Notes under the pieces: model-generated
Database searches by the model: none
The model's input: the letters and a program-made list of their open reading frames with translations, nothing else
What the model was told of the DNA's origin: nothing
Assembly: GCA_964520865.1 (NCBI GenBank)
Contig: CAZFOY010000012.1
Span: 3,961-67,960, forward strand
Length of the DNA: 64,000 nt
Direction: 5' to 3'
From: CAVQCT01 sp964520865
Lineage (GTDB): Bacteria; Zixibacteria; MSB-5A5; GN15; FEB-12
Part shown: positions 15,737 to 26,283 of the stretch, in pieces
Numbering within the stretch: the first letter of the stretch is position 1
Layout of the letters: each line of letters opens with the position of its first letter
Program-made: the position numbers and the translations under genes

Positions 15737-16987
15737 TTATTCGTAACGGAGCGCGTCGATAGGATCCAGCCAGGCGGCCTTGATGGCCGGGTAGACCCCC
15801 GAAACCAGTCCCACGGACACTGAGACGAGGAACCCTATCACCACCCATATCACCGACACCGACAGCGGGAAGTGAAGAAGTCCGTTCACGACCAGGCCGA
15901 TAAAGACCCCGAAGAGGATGCCCAATACTCCCCCTGTCCCGGCAAGAGTCATTGCCTCGGTAAGGAACTGCAGGATGATATTCGATCGTTTGGCGCCAAT
16001 CGCCTTGCGGATACCGATCTCCCGGGTCCTTTCGGTGACAGACACCAGCATGATGTTCATGACGCCGATGCCGCCCACCATCAGACCGACCGAAGTAATG
16101 ACGATCATCGCGATATAGATATACTTGGTGATATTCCCAATGAAATCTTTGAACTGATCCTGTGTGGCTAACGCGAAATTATCCGGTTTCCCGAACGGAA
16201 CCCTGCGGTAGTTGCGCAGGATGCCGGTGATTTCGTCCATCGCCGTTTCAATATTATCGTAGGAGCTCGCGCGTGCCACCAGAAACAGCTCTTCTTCGTC
16301 CGGATGGATCTTCTGGAAAGTCGACAGCGGAATCGCAATCAGGCTGTTCTCGTCTTCGTTACCGAAACTTGACTTTACTTCGTCCAGTACCCCCACCACG
16401 AGGAACCTTCGCCCGTTCACCCGGATCTCCTGATCGACCGGGTTCTCCGACTCGAACAGCACGTTGGCGACGTCGTGGCCGAGCACGCAGACCATCGTGC
16501 GGAACTGTTCATCGGTTTCGGTTATGAATCTTCCCTGAGCGACGTTCTTGTTGTTCACCCGCAGGAAATCGGGCCAACAGCCCATCAATCTTGGACGACT
16601 GAATTTGCGGTTCTTGAATTTGGCCTCATTCCCGCCGCGCTGGAAGTAATAGTTCTGCGGAGACACTCCATCGACATACACCGCCGAATGGAGAATCGCC
16701 TCCGCTTCGCCTACGGTAATAGGCGGGCGGTTCCGCATCTCCTCGGTGGCGTCATGATGGTTCACCTGCGGCGGATACTTGGTGATCCAGATAACATTGG
16801 ATCCGAGGTTGTCGATCTCCTTGTTCATCGCGCCATCGAGGCCATCGATGATCGAAGCCATGCCGATCACCGAACTCACTCCGACCATGACTCCGAGGAT
16901 AGTCAGGATCGCCCTGAGTTTGTTTCCGCGAATCGCCGAAAGGGCCATCAAAATGCCGTCTTTAATTTCAACCCAGGTGAGCATCAT
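15737..16987 (-). CDS. ABC transporter permease, MacB/FtsX type (second of two)
   Basis: The protein has 416 residues: one N-terminal membrane helix in AIRGNKLRAILTILGVMVGV, a large periplasmic MacB-core domain (about 50-280), and three C-terminal helices from about 290 on with VTERTREIGIRKAIGAKR, the coupling segment of MacB-type permeases. It ends YPAIKAAWLDPIDALRYE, typical of the family. It is paralogous to the adjacent permease (16994-18214), and only one ATPase gene is present. The two may therefore form a heterodimer. This class drives mechanotransmission-type export rather than classic substrate translocation. Confidence 0.88.
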   Translation of the reverse strand: MMLTWVEIKDGILMALSAIRGNKLRAILTILGVMVGVSSVIGMASIIDGLDGAMNKEIDNLGSNVIWITKYPPQVNHHDATEEMRNRPPITVGEAEAILHSAVYVDGVSPQNYYFQRGGNEAKFKNRKFSRPRLMGCWPDFLRVNNKNVAQGRFITETDEQFRTMVCVLGHDVANVLFESENPVDQEIRVNGRRFLVVGVLDEVKSSFGNEDENSLIAIPLSTFQKIHPDEEELFLVARASSYDNIETAMDEITGILRNYRRVPFGKPDNFALATQDQFKDFIGNITKYIYIAMIVITSVGLMVGGIGVMNIMLVSVTERTREIGIRKAIGAKRSNIILQFLTEAMTLAGTGGVLGILFGVFIGLVVNGLLHFPLSVSVIWVVIGFLVSVSVGLVSGVYPAIKAAWLDPIDALRYE

Positions 16988-16993
16988 AACAGG

Positions 16994-18214
16994 TTACTCG
17001 TAACTCAGCGCTTTTATCGGATCCAGTCTGGCCGCCTTCATCGCCGGGTAGATGCCGAAAATCAGTCCGGTTCCGGTCGAGATACTGAGACCGGCAATTA
17101 TCGCCAGCATGGACGGTTCTATTTCCATGTTTATCATTCGCACAAGTATTTTGGCAATGACGAAGCCGGCGACTATGCCGACCAGCCCTCCCGTAAGTGT
17201 CAGTAGCAACGATTCGAACAGAAATTGCAGAAGAATATGCTTCTGTTTGGCGCCGATCGACTTGCGTATTCCGATTTCACGAGTCCGCTCGGTCACCGAG
17301 ACCATCATGATGTTCATAACCACGATGCCACCGACGACGAGTGAAATCGAAGAAATCCCTATCAGACCAAGTCTGAAGATGCGCGTGAGACTGTTGAGCA
17401 CGTCGAGAATGACGTCCGCCGTGAGAATATCGAAATCATCGTCTTTGTCGAACGGTACATGTCGTTCGGAACGCAAGACCACGCGCACCTGGTCCATCGC
17501 TTGATCCAGCACGGCAACCGATCTCGCCTTAATGACCAGGCTGAGACCACGGCGTGGAACGCCGAATTGCTTGCTGAAGCTGGACAGCGGTATGATGATG
17601 AAATTGTCTTCGTTGTTGCCGAAGGTCGAGCCTCGCTTTTTGCTTACGCCGATGATGGTGTACTTCCTCCCGCCTATTTTGATCTCTTTGCCGATCGGAT
17701 CTACCGTTGGGAAGAACGTCTCGCGAATCTGGTCACCGACGTACGCCACCGGCCGCCGATAAAGATCATCTTCGAACGTCGTAAACCTCCCCTCGGCGAC
17801 CTCGAGATCGACAATATCGATATAATTGGCTTCGGCCCCGCCTATCAGTACGTCATCAAGGGCGTCATCGCCGTACTTCACAGTTGCCGAATTGTACGCG
17901 CGAGGACAGACCTTGTCGACGAGCGGACAACTCTTGCGAATCAGTTCTACCGCCTTGTAATCGATCGGTTTTCGCTTGATCTTCTCCCAGAACATCTCGT
18001 CCGAAGTCACGATCCCGATACGCTGTATCACGAACGTGGAAGGTCCGAGGCTGGACAACTCCTTAGCCACCGCACCGGCCATCCCTTCAAGAGCCGACAT
18101 GATCGTCATAACCGAAGTCACGCCGATCACCACACCAAGGAGAGTAAGGCCGCTCCTTAGTTTGTTCGCTCTGAGAGCGTCCACTGATATCTTGAACAGG
18201 GCCGGTACTACCAT
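16994..18214 (-). CDS. ABC transporter permease, MacB/FtsX type (first of two)
   Basis: The protein has 406 residues with the same plan as its neighbour: N-terminal helix in ALRANKLRSGLTLLGVVIGV, periplasmic domain, then three helices with VTERTREIGIRKSIGAKQ and a C-terminal YPAMKAARLDPIKALSYE. The stop is 6 nt before the next permease start and its own start is 2 nt after the ATPase gene, so coupling is tight. Substrate unknown. Confidence 0.88.
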   Translation of the reverse strand: MVVPALFKISVDALRANKLRSGLTLLGVVIGVTSVMTIMSALEGMAGAVAKELSSLGPSTFVIQRIGIVTSDEMFWEKIKRKPIDYKAVELIRKSCPLVDKVCPRAYNSATVKYGDDALDDVLIGGAEANYIDIVDLEVAEGRFTTFEDDLYRRPVAYVGDQIRETFFPTVDPIGKEIKIGGRKYTIIGVSKKRGSTFGNNEDNFIIIPLSSFSKQFGVPRRGLSLVIKARSVAVLDQAMDQVRVVLRSERHVPFDKDDDFDILTADVILDVLNSLTRIFRLGLIGISSISLVVGGIVVMNIMMVSVTERTREIGIRKSIGAKQKHILLQFLFESLLLTLTGGLVGIVAGFVIAKILVRMINMEIEPSMLAIIAGLSISTGTGLIFGIYPAMKAARLDPIKALSYE

Positions 18215-18215
18215 G

Positions 18216-18923
18216 TTAGTGTACGCCGTTACGCTGCTCGGCAGCTATCGTTTCATCCGTAGCTATCTGTCCGTCGAGGATCGACAGGACCCGGTGCGCG
18301 TGCAATGCGATGTCTCTCTCGTGCGTCACCAGGATAATGGTGTTCCCCTGTCGGTGCAGCTCGTCGAACAGCTTCATGATTTCGATCGAAGTTTTACTGT
18401 CGAGGTTACCGGTCGGCTCATCGGCGAGAAGCAGCGAGGGCTCGTTCACGAGGGCGCGGGCGATTGCGACTCGCTGGCGCTGTCCTCCGGACAGCTCGCT
18501 CGGCTTGTGGTACATGCGGTCGGTCAGCTCCACTCGTTCCAATGCGAGCTTGGCCTTGTCTTCCCTCTCTCTTGAACTTGTGCCGTTATATATCAGCGGC
18601 AGTTCTACATTGTGGAGCGCGGTAGCCCGCGGCAGCAGGTTGAAGGTCTGAAACACGAACCCGATTTCCCGGTTACGTATGTTGGCAAGTTCGTCGTCGT
18701 TCATATGCGAGACCGATCTGGTGTTCAGCAAATACTCCCCTTCGGTCGGCGTGTCGAGGCAGCCGATCAAGTTCATGAGCGTCGACTTGCCGGAGCCGGA
18801 TGGCCCCATGATGGCCACATACTCCCCCTTTTCGATCTGCATCGAAACACCGCTCAGGGCGTGGACTTTTTCCGAGCCCATGACGTAAGTTCTCCACAGA
18901 TTCTTGGTTTCAATTAGCGCCAT
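18216..18923 (-). CDS. ABC transporter ATP-binding protein, MacB/LolD type
   Basis: The protein has 235 residues. Walker A is GPSGSGKST, the Q-loop lies in FVFQTFNLLPRATALHNVELP, the signature is LSGGQRQRVAIARAL, Walker B plus D-loop is LLLADEPTGNLDS and the H-loop His is in VTHERDIA. The NLLPRATALHNVELP segment is characteristic of the MacB/LolD/FtsE group. It would energise the two adjacent permeases. Confidence 0.93.
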   Translation of the reverse strand: MALIETKNLWRTYVMGSEKVHALSGVSMQIEKGEYVAIMGPSGSGKSTLMNLIGCLDTPTEGEYLLNTRSVSHMNDDELANIRNREIGFVFQTFNLLPRATALHNVELPLIYNGTSSREREDKAKLALERVELTDRMYHKPSELSGGQRQRVAIARALVNEPSLLLADEPTGNLDSKTSIEIMKLFDELHRQGNTIILVTHERDIALHAHRVLSILDGQIATDETIAAEQRNGVH

Positions 18924-18925
18924 GG

Positions 18926-20242
18926 TTAATCTTTCTTGAAGGCGACACCAAGGTCTTTCGTGGGCTCAACAGCATCGCCGTCTTTAATCGTTCTTAAAAC
19001 CTTGTACGGACCCGAGACTACTGAGTCGCCTTTGGCCAGCCCGCTCGTAATTTCGATATTGCGCTGATCGGCAATCCCCGTCTCCACCTGCCGGAATTTC
19101 GCCGTGCCGTCATGAATCACGAAGACACCCTTAAGCTCCTTGCGCCGATCTTCTTCGTCGTCGACTTTGGTCGCCGATGTACTGTCGGCCGCGTGCAGAT
19201 CGGAGGCCGACGCTTCGCTGCCCGAATCCGCGACTCCGGACTTCGCTTTCTCGAGCGAATCGAGATCAAACGATCTCACCACGATCGCCGAGTACGGGAC
19301 CGCGAGCGCTTCCGGCTTCTTGTTCGTGATGATGTCTACGGTCGCTGACATCCCGGGACGGATCTTCACATTCGGGTCGGTAAAGATCACCTTGACCGCG
19401 AAGTCTGTCGACTGATCCTGAGTACCGCTTCCCGAAACAATGGCAGTATTTCCGATCTCCACAACCTGCCCCGGGAAGGTCGAATCCGGGAACGCGTCCA
19501 CTTCGATATCGACCGGCTGATTCAGCGCGACTTTGTTGATCTCGGTTTCGTCGACGTCGACTTCAACCTCAAACACGTCGAGATTCGAAATAGTCATGAG
19601 CGTCTTGCCCTGAGTGAACGCCGTCTGGGCCGCCGCGATCTCTCCCACCTCACAGTCAAGGAACGTGACAATACCAGACATCGGCGCAACAATCTTGGCC
19701 TTGCTCAAATTATCGAGTTGCTTCTCATACATGGCCTCGGACTGCTTGGCCTGAGCCGTCATCGCATCATACGACGCTTTGAGATTCTGATACGTGTACT
19801 TTGCGTCGTTGTAACTGGTCTCGGAAGTCAGTTTGCGATCGAACAGCTTGGTCTGCCGATCGAACTCTTCCTTGGCCTGGTCAAGCTGGGCCTTGGCTCC
19901 GGTCACCCGGGCGTTGATTTCGGCAACGGCATAGCTCGCCTGATCCACGTCGGATCGCAGCTGAACCGTATCCAGCACTACGAGCAGGTCGCCGGTCTTT
20001 ACGTAATTCCCTTCTTTCACCGGAAGGGCAATTATTTCCCCGTTGACCTGCGACGTGATGTTCACCTTAGTCTGAGGTTGAATCCGGCCGGACGCCGATA
20101 CTTTCTCCACCAACTCCCGAGGCGTAGCCACTTCAGCCTGCACCTTTGTCGTCTTGGTCGTGTTTATCTTCATGTTGAGGAAAACGACGACCAGCGCAAC
20201 GACAACGATGCCGGCTATTATCAGGACTTTTTTCTTATTCAT
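18926..20242 (-). CDS. Periplasmic adaptor (MacA/HlyD-type membrane fusion protein)
   Basis: The protein has 438 residues. An N-terminal membrane anchor (about 5-24) is followed by the lipoyl half-motif SGRIQPQTKVNITSQVNGEI, a long alpha-helical hairpin (about 95-185, Gln/Lys/Ala-rich coiled coil), the second lipoyl half IVAPMSGIVTFLDCEVGE, and beta-barrel and membrane-proximal domains. An unusual Ser/Asp/Glu-rich insertion (about 332-368, including SGSEASASDLHAADS) sits before VFVIHDGTAKFRQVETG. It joins the inner-membrane ABC complex to the TolC-like channel encoded next to it. Confidence 0.9.
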   Translation of the reverse strand: MNKKKVLIIAGIVVVALVVVFLNMKINTTKTTKVQAEVATPRELVEKVSASGRIQPQTKVNITSQVNGEIIALPVKEGNYVKTGDLLVVLDTVQLRSDVDQASYAVAEINARVTGAKAQLDQAKEEFDRQTKLFDRKLTSETSYNDAKYTYQNLKASYDAMTAQAKQSEAMYEKQLDNLSKAKIVAPMSGIVTFLDCEVGEIAAAQTAFTQGKTLMTISNLDVFEVEVDVDETEINKVALNQPVDIEVDAFPDSTFPGQVVEIGNTAIVSGSGTQDQSTDFAVKVIFTDPNVKIRPGMSATVDIITNKKPEALAVPYSAIVVRSFDLDSLEKAKSGVADSGSEASASDLHAADSTSATKVDDEEDRRKELKGVFVIHDGTAKFRQVETGIADQRNIEITSGLAKGDSVVSGPYKVLRTIKDGDAVEPTKDLGVAFKKD

Positions 20243-20290
20243 GTTACATTGCCTCTCGGGGAATTATACACATTTCACAGTCTAATTTTC

Positions 20291-21601
20291 CTATCTTTTG
20301 CCCATCGCATTGTCAAGCTGCGCAATTGCCAGATTTAGATCAAAGTCCGTCTGAATCTTGTTCACCTGAGCCTGCTTGAGGGAAACCTGAGCATCGAGCA
20401 AATCAAGAATCGTTGCCGAGCCCAGATTGTACTTTTCCTGCGTGATCTTGAGATCCTCCTGCGCCGCGTCCACGTTCTCTCCGGCCACCTTCTGGGCCTC
20501 CGACTGCTGCTGGATATCGTAGAATGCGGTCTTGATGTTCTGCTTCACGAAGTTGCGCTGATCTGCGGCCACCGCCCGTGCGTTGTTCAAGCCTACTTTC
20601 GCCGAGGTGAGCGAACGTTCTCTGAGGAATCCGTCGAAAATATTCCAGTTGACGCGGAAACCGTAGTTGAGAGTCTTGGACTGAAAGTCGAAGAGAAGCG
20701 TATCGCCCGAGGTCCCGCTTGATTTCGAATAGGATCCTGATCCGGTGATATACGGGAGGTACGACGCTTTGCGGGCGTGAAGACTATGTCTGGAGGAAAC
20801 CACACCCTTCTCGGCGGCGAGGACGGTCGGCTGATTCTGCAAGCCGTACGTAATGGCATCTTCCAGAGAACCATCGTATTCCTTCGTCTCGTAACTGCTC
20901 GAAAACTCGTAGTCGGCGTTAGGATCGACCCCAATTGTGTAGGCGAGACTCGCTTTCGAGGTTACCACGGCGTTGTTGGCTCGGAGCAAGGCAAGCTTGT
21001 CGTTACCGTACAGCACCTTCTGCTTGAGGACATCGGAGACCGAAGCCGAACCAAGATCGTACTTAGAGTTGATCAGCTTAAGCTGTTCCTCACTTCTCGC
21101 CACTGCCTGAGTTTGGACATCTACATTCTGGGCTGCCGCCAGATATGCATAGTAGGCGACCTTCACCGAATAGATGAGGTCCAACTCTGACCCGAGTACG
21201 TCCAATCCCGCCTGTGCCCGGCTTGCTCTCGCCGCGTAATAGTCAAACCAGTCGGCGAAATTGATCAGGGTCATGCCGGCCGATATACTCGTATTCTTAT
21301 TGGATCCGTTCTGGTCGGGTCGATCGCTCAACGGGGCTCCGACTTCGCCACTCTTGATATCTCGCTGTTTGCTCTTGGAATAAGAGTAGCCCGCACTTAC
21401 GCTTGGAAGAAAGGCGCCGAGCGCCGCCATTTGATTTGCCTTGGCAATCTGTTCGCTTCCGTGAGCCGCGATGATCGAAGCTCGGTTCTGCAGGGCCAGC
21501 TGAATGCAATCATCGAGCGATAAGTCGCCCGCATTCGCCGCTCCGGCCAGAAGTATCCCCATAAGCAGTGTCATGATAACCCGAGACGAGAGAAACCTCA
21601 T
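20291..21601 (-). CDS. TolC-family outer-membrane efflux channel
   Basis: The protein has 436 residues with a signal peptide ending near ANA (residue 24). It contains two repeated outer-membrane-efflux-protein units. Each has a long helix pair: one with AQNVDVQTQAVARSEEQLKL and KYDLGSASVSDVLKQ, the other with VAGENVDAAQEDLKITQ and KYNLGSATILDLLDAQ. The YDLGSAS/YNLGSAT pair is a TolC hallmark. It provides the trimeric outer-membrane exit duct for the adjacent ABC export system. Confidence 0.93.
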   Translation of the reverse strand: MRFLSSRVIMTLLMGILLAGAANAGDLSLDDCIQLALQNRASIIAAHGSEQIAKANQMAALGAFLPSVSAGYSYSKSKQRDIKSGEVGAPLSDRPDQNGSNKNTSISAGMTLINFADWFDYYAARASRAQAGLDVLGSELDLIYSVKVAYYAYLAAAQNVDVQTQAVARSEEQLKLINSKYDLGSASVSDVLKQKVLYGNDKLALLRANNAVVTSKASLAYTIGVDPNADYEFSSSYETKEYDGSLEDAITYGLQNQPTVLAAEKGVVSSRHSLHARKASYLPYITGSGSYSKSSGTSGDTLLFDFQSKTLNYGFRVNWNIFDGFLRERSLTSAKVGLNNARAVAADQRNFVKQNIKTAFYDIQQQSEAQKVAGENVDAAQEDLKITQEKYNLGSATILDLLDAQVSLKQAQVNKIQTDFDLNLAIAQLDNAMGKR

Positions 21602-21613
21602 GAATCATCTCCT

Positions 21614-22351
21614 TCAAAATATCATTTTCGAAATTGCAGTCCATATAACCTGCACCGCAGAAAGGAGTCCTACCGATAGGACCGATATCCAGTATCCTTT
21701 GTTGCGCGGCACATTGTAAAAGATCGAGAATCCGATACCCGCGACGATTATCTCCCAGATGAGAAACAGGTTAACTTTAGATAAAGCGACGAATAGCAGA
21801 CTCTCCGGGCCGCTCTGCGCCGCCAGAATCGCAAGCGAAAACGAAAACATCGCCGATCCCTTCATTATCATGAATGGCACGGCGAGCAGCATGCCGACTC
21901 CCCAGATCAGCTCTGAGTAAAGACTTACCGAGAGCACTTGCTTGAATCTTGCTTTTCCCGCCATCACGAAGCTTCCCCAGAAGTACGCCAGTCCCGCTAT
22001 GAGCAGCGGCGCGACCAGATAGGCGATAGTCCCCCCTATCATGATGTTGTACTTCATGAACGTCATGAGCTGCGGGGTAACCGGTTGGCCCTGCATGCGA
22101 TCCTGAAAGGACTGCGATTGCACACTGACCTTGGCGATCAGGTCGGACGCCAGCAAGAAGAAGGCCGCCACCACAACTCCGAGTATGAGATACGGCACAA
22201 GGACTTTGGGATCATCCTTCAGCTTCTGGAAAAACTCTGTCGGTTTAAAGAAAACCTGAACCAGCCCCTTAAGAGACAATCCACTTTCTTTTGGTATCTC
22301 CGGGACAGCCTGCTCGAATCCTGCCTGCTCCACAGTATCTTCCTCCATCAT
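21614..22351 (-). CDS. Yip1-family integral membrane protein
   Basis: The protein has 245 residues. The acidic cytoplasmic N-terminus is followed by GLVQVFFKPTEFFQKLKDDP, a pattern seen in many bacterial Yip1-domain proteins (FxxPxxxFxxL). About five membrane segments follow (50-72, 104-128, 137-165, 185-205, 220-240). It is the first gene of the export operon, 12 nt upstream of the TolC gene. Function is unknown; a role in membrane organisation of the exporter is only a guess from position. Confidence 0.75.
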   Translation of the reverse strand: MMEEDTVEQAGFEQAVPEIPKESGLSLKGLVQVFFKPTEFFQKLKDDPKVLVPYLILGVVVAAFFLLASDLIAKVSVQSQSFQDRMQGQPVTPQLMTFMKYNIMIGGTIAYLVAPLLIAGLAYFWGSFVMAGKARFKQVLSVSLYSELIWGVGMLLAVPFMIMKGSAMFSFSLAILAAQSGPESLLFVALSKVNLFLIWEIIVAGIGFSIFYNVPRNKGYWISVLSVGLLSAVQVIWTAISKMIF

Positions 22352-22447
22352 CGTTTCAATTAACGGACGGCCTAACTAAAAGTTTCACAAGGGTCTGCTT
22401 TTTGAATAACTACTCAAGATACTCGTCGTTATTCACCCGGAAAAGTG

Positions 22448-22475
22448 AAAAAGGGTACATCCCAGAGATGTACCC
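22448..22475 (-). terminator. Intrinsic terminator of the pyrophosphatase gene
   Basis: GGGTACATC (22453-22461) and GATGTACCC (22467-22475) form a 9-bp stem with a 5-nt loop. On the minus strand five T follow (22452-22448). Confidence 0.88.
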
Positions 22476-22506
22476 TCTTATGTGACAATCGATACGGTCG
22501 AAAGGA

Positions 22507-24522
<2,016 letters not shown>

Positions 24523-24577
24523 GATTATGTATGTGAATAAGTTACAAATAATTTACCGTTCTTGAAAATCAGACCCG

Positions 24578-24606
24578 AATATATCGACTGATCTGGTCGA
24601 TGGCAA
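24578..24606 (-). promoter_or_regulatory. Promoter of the pyrophosphatase gene
   Basis: On the minus strand TTGCCA (24606-24601) and TATATT (24583-24578) are 17 nt apart, leaving a leader of about 50 nt before the ATG. Confidence 0.6.
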
Positions 24607-24634
24607 GCTAATTTTACAGGAAAAGTCCACAATC

Positions 24635-24661
24635 AAAAAAGCCGGCCCAAAGGACCGGCTT
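24635..24661 (-). terminator. Intrinsic terminator of the lipoprotein gene
   Basis: AAGCCGG-C-CC, loop AAA, GG-A-CCGGCTT (24639-24661) is a strong stem; on the minus strand it runs into six T (24640-24635). Confidence 0.88.
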
Positions 24662-24689
24662 CATATGTCTTTACAGCACAGAAGTACCG

Positions 24690-26069
24690 TTAATACCTCT
24701 GCGTCTCCACCGTAATGGCTGGGAAGCCGCGGTACGTATCGTCGGTCTGCATCCAGCCGCGCAAGGTGAACTGCTGAGTAGTGGAGTCCTGAACCATATG
24801 GTACGAACTCGGCAGCGGACCTATAAACAGCACCAACGGGAAGTTGGTCGTATCGGTCTGAGCATTGATCGGTTCAAGAGATATGAACACCCGACCGGGA
24901 TTGCCGCCCGATGCGTTCGGGACCAGATCCAAAGGGGTCGGAACTCCCGGAGGCAGATTCTGCAGGAAGTCTTCACCCGGATACGGAGGAACTCTGGTGC
25001 TCGCGCTATACGGATTGGCGCTGTCAGGCTTCCTGATATCATAGAATGTCCCGGTACTGATCAGTCCGCCGTCGGTTTGAGTGAGATACAGGTTCTGCAG
25101 TAACCAGGCCGGTTTGGTCATCTGGCCGACAGCCGAAGTAGGAATCTCCGGAGCAACGACCCATCCCTTATATTTCCATCCCCAATCCTTGATTATGGGG
25201 AATCCAAAGTCCGCGTTATTTTCACCCTGAGAGAAGTCGTCCCACTGAATTGCGGGCCTCGGGATTGTGTCGTAGTTGACGACCAGTTTTGTAATATAGT
25301 GCAAATCTTGATCTATGATCGTATCCATAATTGAATACGTAGTGACAATATGCGGGAGAGTATCAAGCCCCTTCACGACTTGAAGAGTCTCCACCTTGAT
25401 ATCCGCAGAATCAATGCCGAGCAACACTGTGTCCGGCACACCAGGCAGTACCTCACTGTCGGTAGTATCGATTGACCAACTGGAGATTCCCACTGTATCG
25501 TCAAAAGGTTCAACCTTGTAATTATAGAGCGAGAACCAGATGGCATTGCCGGCATCGGAAAGGGAGCTTCCGTTCGACGGAGACTGCATGTTGTACCACA
25601 CGGTCGATCCCCAGAGCGAGTCGGACTTAGGGAAAGTCATACGAATCGTCGGAATGGTGGCGCTCGAAATGAGCATCACCGGTCCGGGGACGGCGGGTTC
25701 AGGATCGTTCATCGCCTCAACCGTCATGAAGATCGAATTGTAGCTGAGGATGTCGTGGTTGATATGGAATTCCGAAGAATCGGGACGGTCGGCCCCGGCC
25801 TCGGTTTCGAAAGTTCTTCTGTCAAAATCGTATTTGAACCGACCGAGCGAAACAGCATCCTTGATAATCACCGTATCGGTCTGCGTTATATTGCCCAGCC
25901 AGAGTTCATAGACCATATTTGGAGGAGTAGTCGGCAGCCTTTCTTCGTGCAGCCACATCTTGGTTTGGCTCACCGGCGTTAAGACATCTTCGGGCTGGCT
26001 GCATCCCCAGTAGGTCAGAGTTGAGACAAGGGCTAAGAAAAAGAAAAACAATAACTTATTACGCTTCAT
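24690..26069 (-). CDS. Probable lipoprotein, function unknown
   Basis: The protein has 459 residues. The N-terminus MKRNKLLFFFFLALVSTLTY ending WGC-SQ looks like a lipoprotein signal with lipidated Cys near 23. The remainder is soluble and beta-rich, with anti-sigma-like or Ig-like stretches (MVYELWLGNITQTDTVIIKD, GPLPSSYHMVQDS) and a central part rich in Asp and Thr. I recognise no catalytic motif. It has its own promoter and terminator, so it is expressed alone. The C-terminus GWMQTDDTYRGFPAITVET is intact. Confidence 0.65.
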   Translation of the reverse strand: MKRNKLLFFFFLALVSTLTYWGCSQPEDVLTPVSQTKMWLHEERLPTTPPNMVYELWLGNITQTDTVIIKDAVSLGRFKYDFDRRTFETEAGADRPDSSEFHINHDILSYNSIFMTVEAMNDPEPAVPGPVMLISSATIPTIRMTFPKSDSLWGSTVWYNMQSPSNGSSLSDAGNAIWFSLYNYKVEPFDDTVGISSWSIDTTDSEVLPGVPDTVLLGIDSADIKVETLQVVKGLDTLPHIVTTYSIMDTIIDQDLHYITKLVVNYDTIPRPAIQWDDFSQGENNADFGFPIIKDWGWKYKGWVVAPEIPTSAVGQMTKPAWLLQNLYLTQTDGGLISTGTFYDIRKPDSANPYSASTRVPPYPGEDFLQNLPPGVPTPLDLVPNASGGNPGRVFISLEPINAQTDTTNFPLVLFIGPLPSSYHMVQDSTTQQFTLRGWMQTDDTYRGFPAITVETQRY

Positions 26070-26127
26070 CTATTATTTCCTCCTCCGGTCTCTCCGGAAA
26101 ACTAATACTCAAAAATAAGAAGTCAGA

Positions 26128-26157
26128 ATAATAACACCATCTTCGCAATCTTGTCAA
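26128..26157 (-). promoter_or_regulatory. Promoter of the lipoprotein gene
   Basis: On the minus strand TTGACA (26157-26152) and TATTAT (26133-26128) are 18 nt apart, about 60 nt upstream of the ATG; GGAGGAGG near 26090 is the ribosome binding site. Confidence 0.62.
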
Positions 26158-26283
26158 GTCCTTAATAAAAAAGATTTTATCTCATTTTGACAGACGCACG
26201 AGACGGCCTGCATGTCTAAAGAAATCTGCCTTAAAAGTCGATAATTCAATAAAATTGCGTTCTATTGGCAAGGGAGTGAAATC

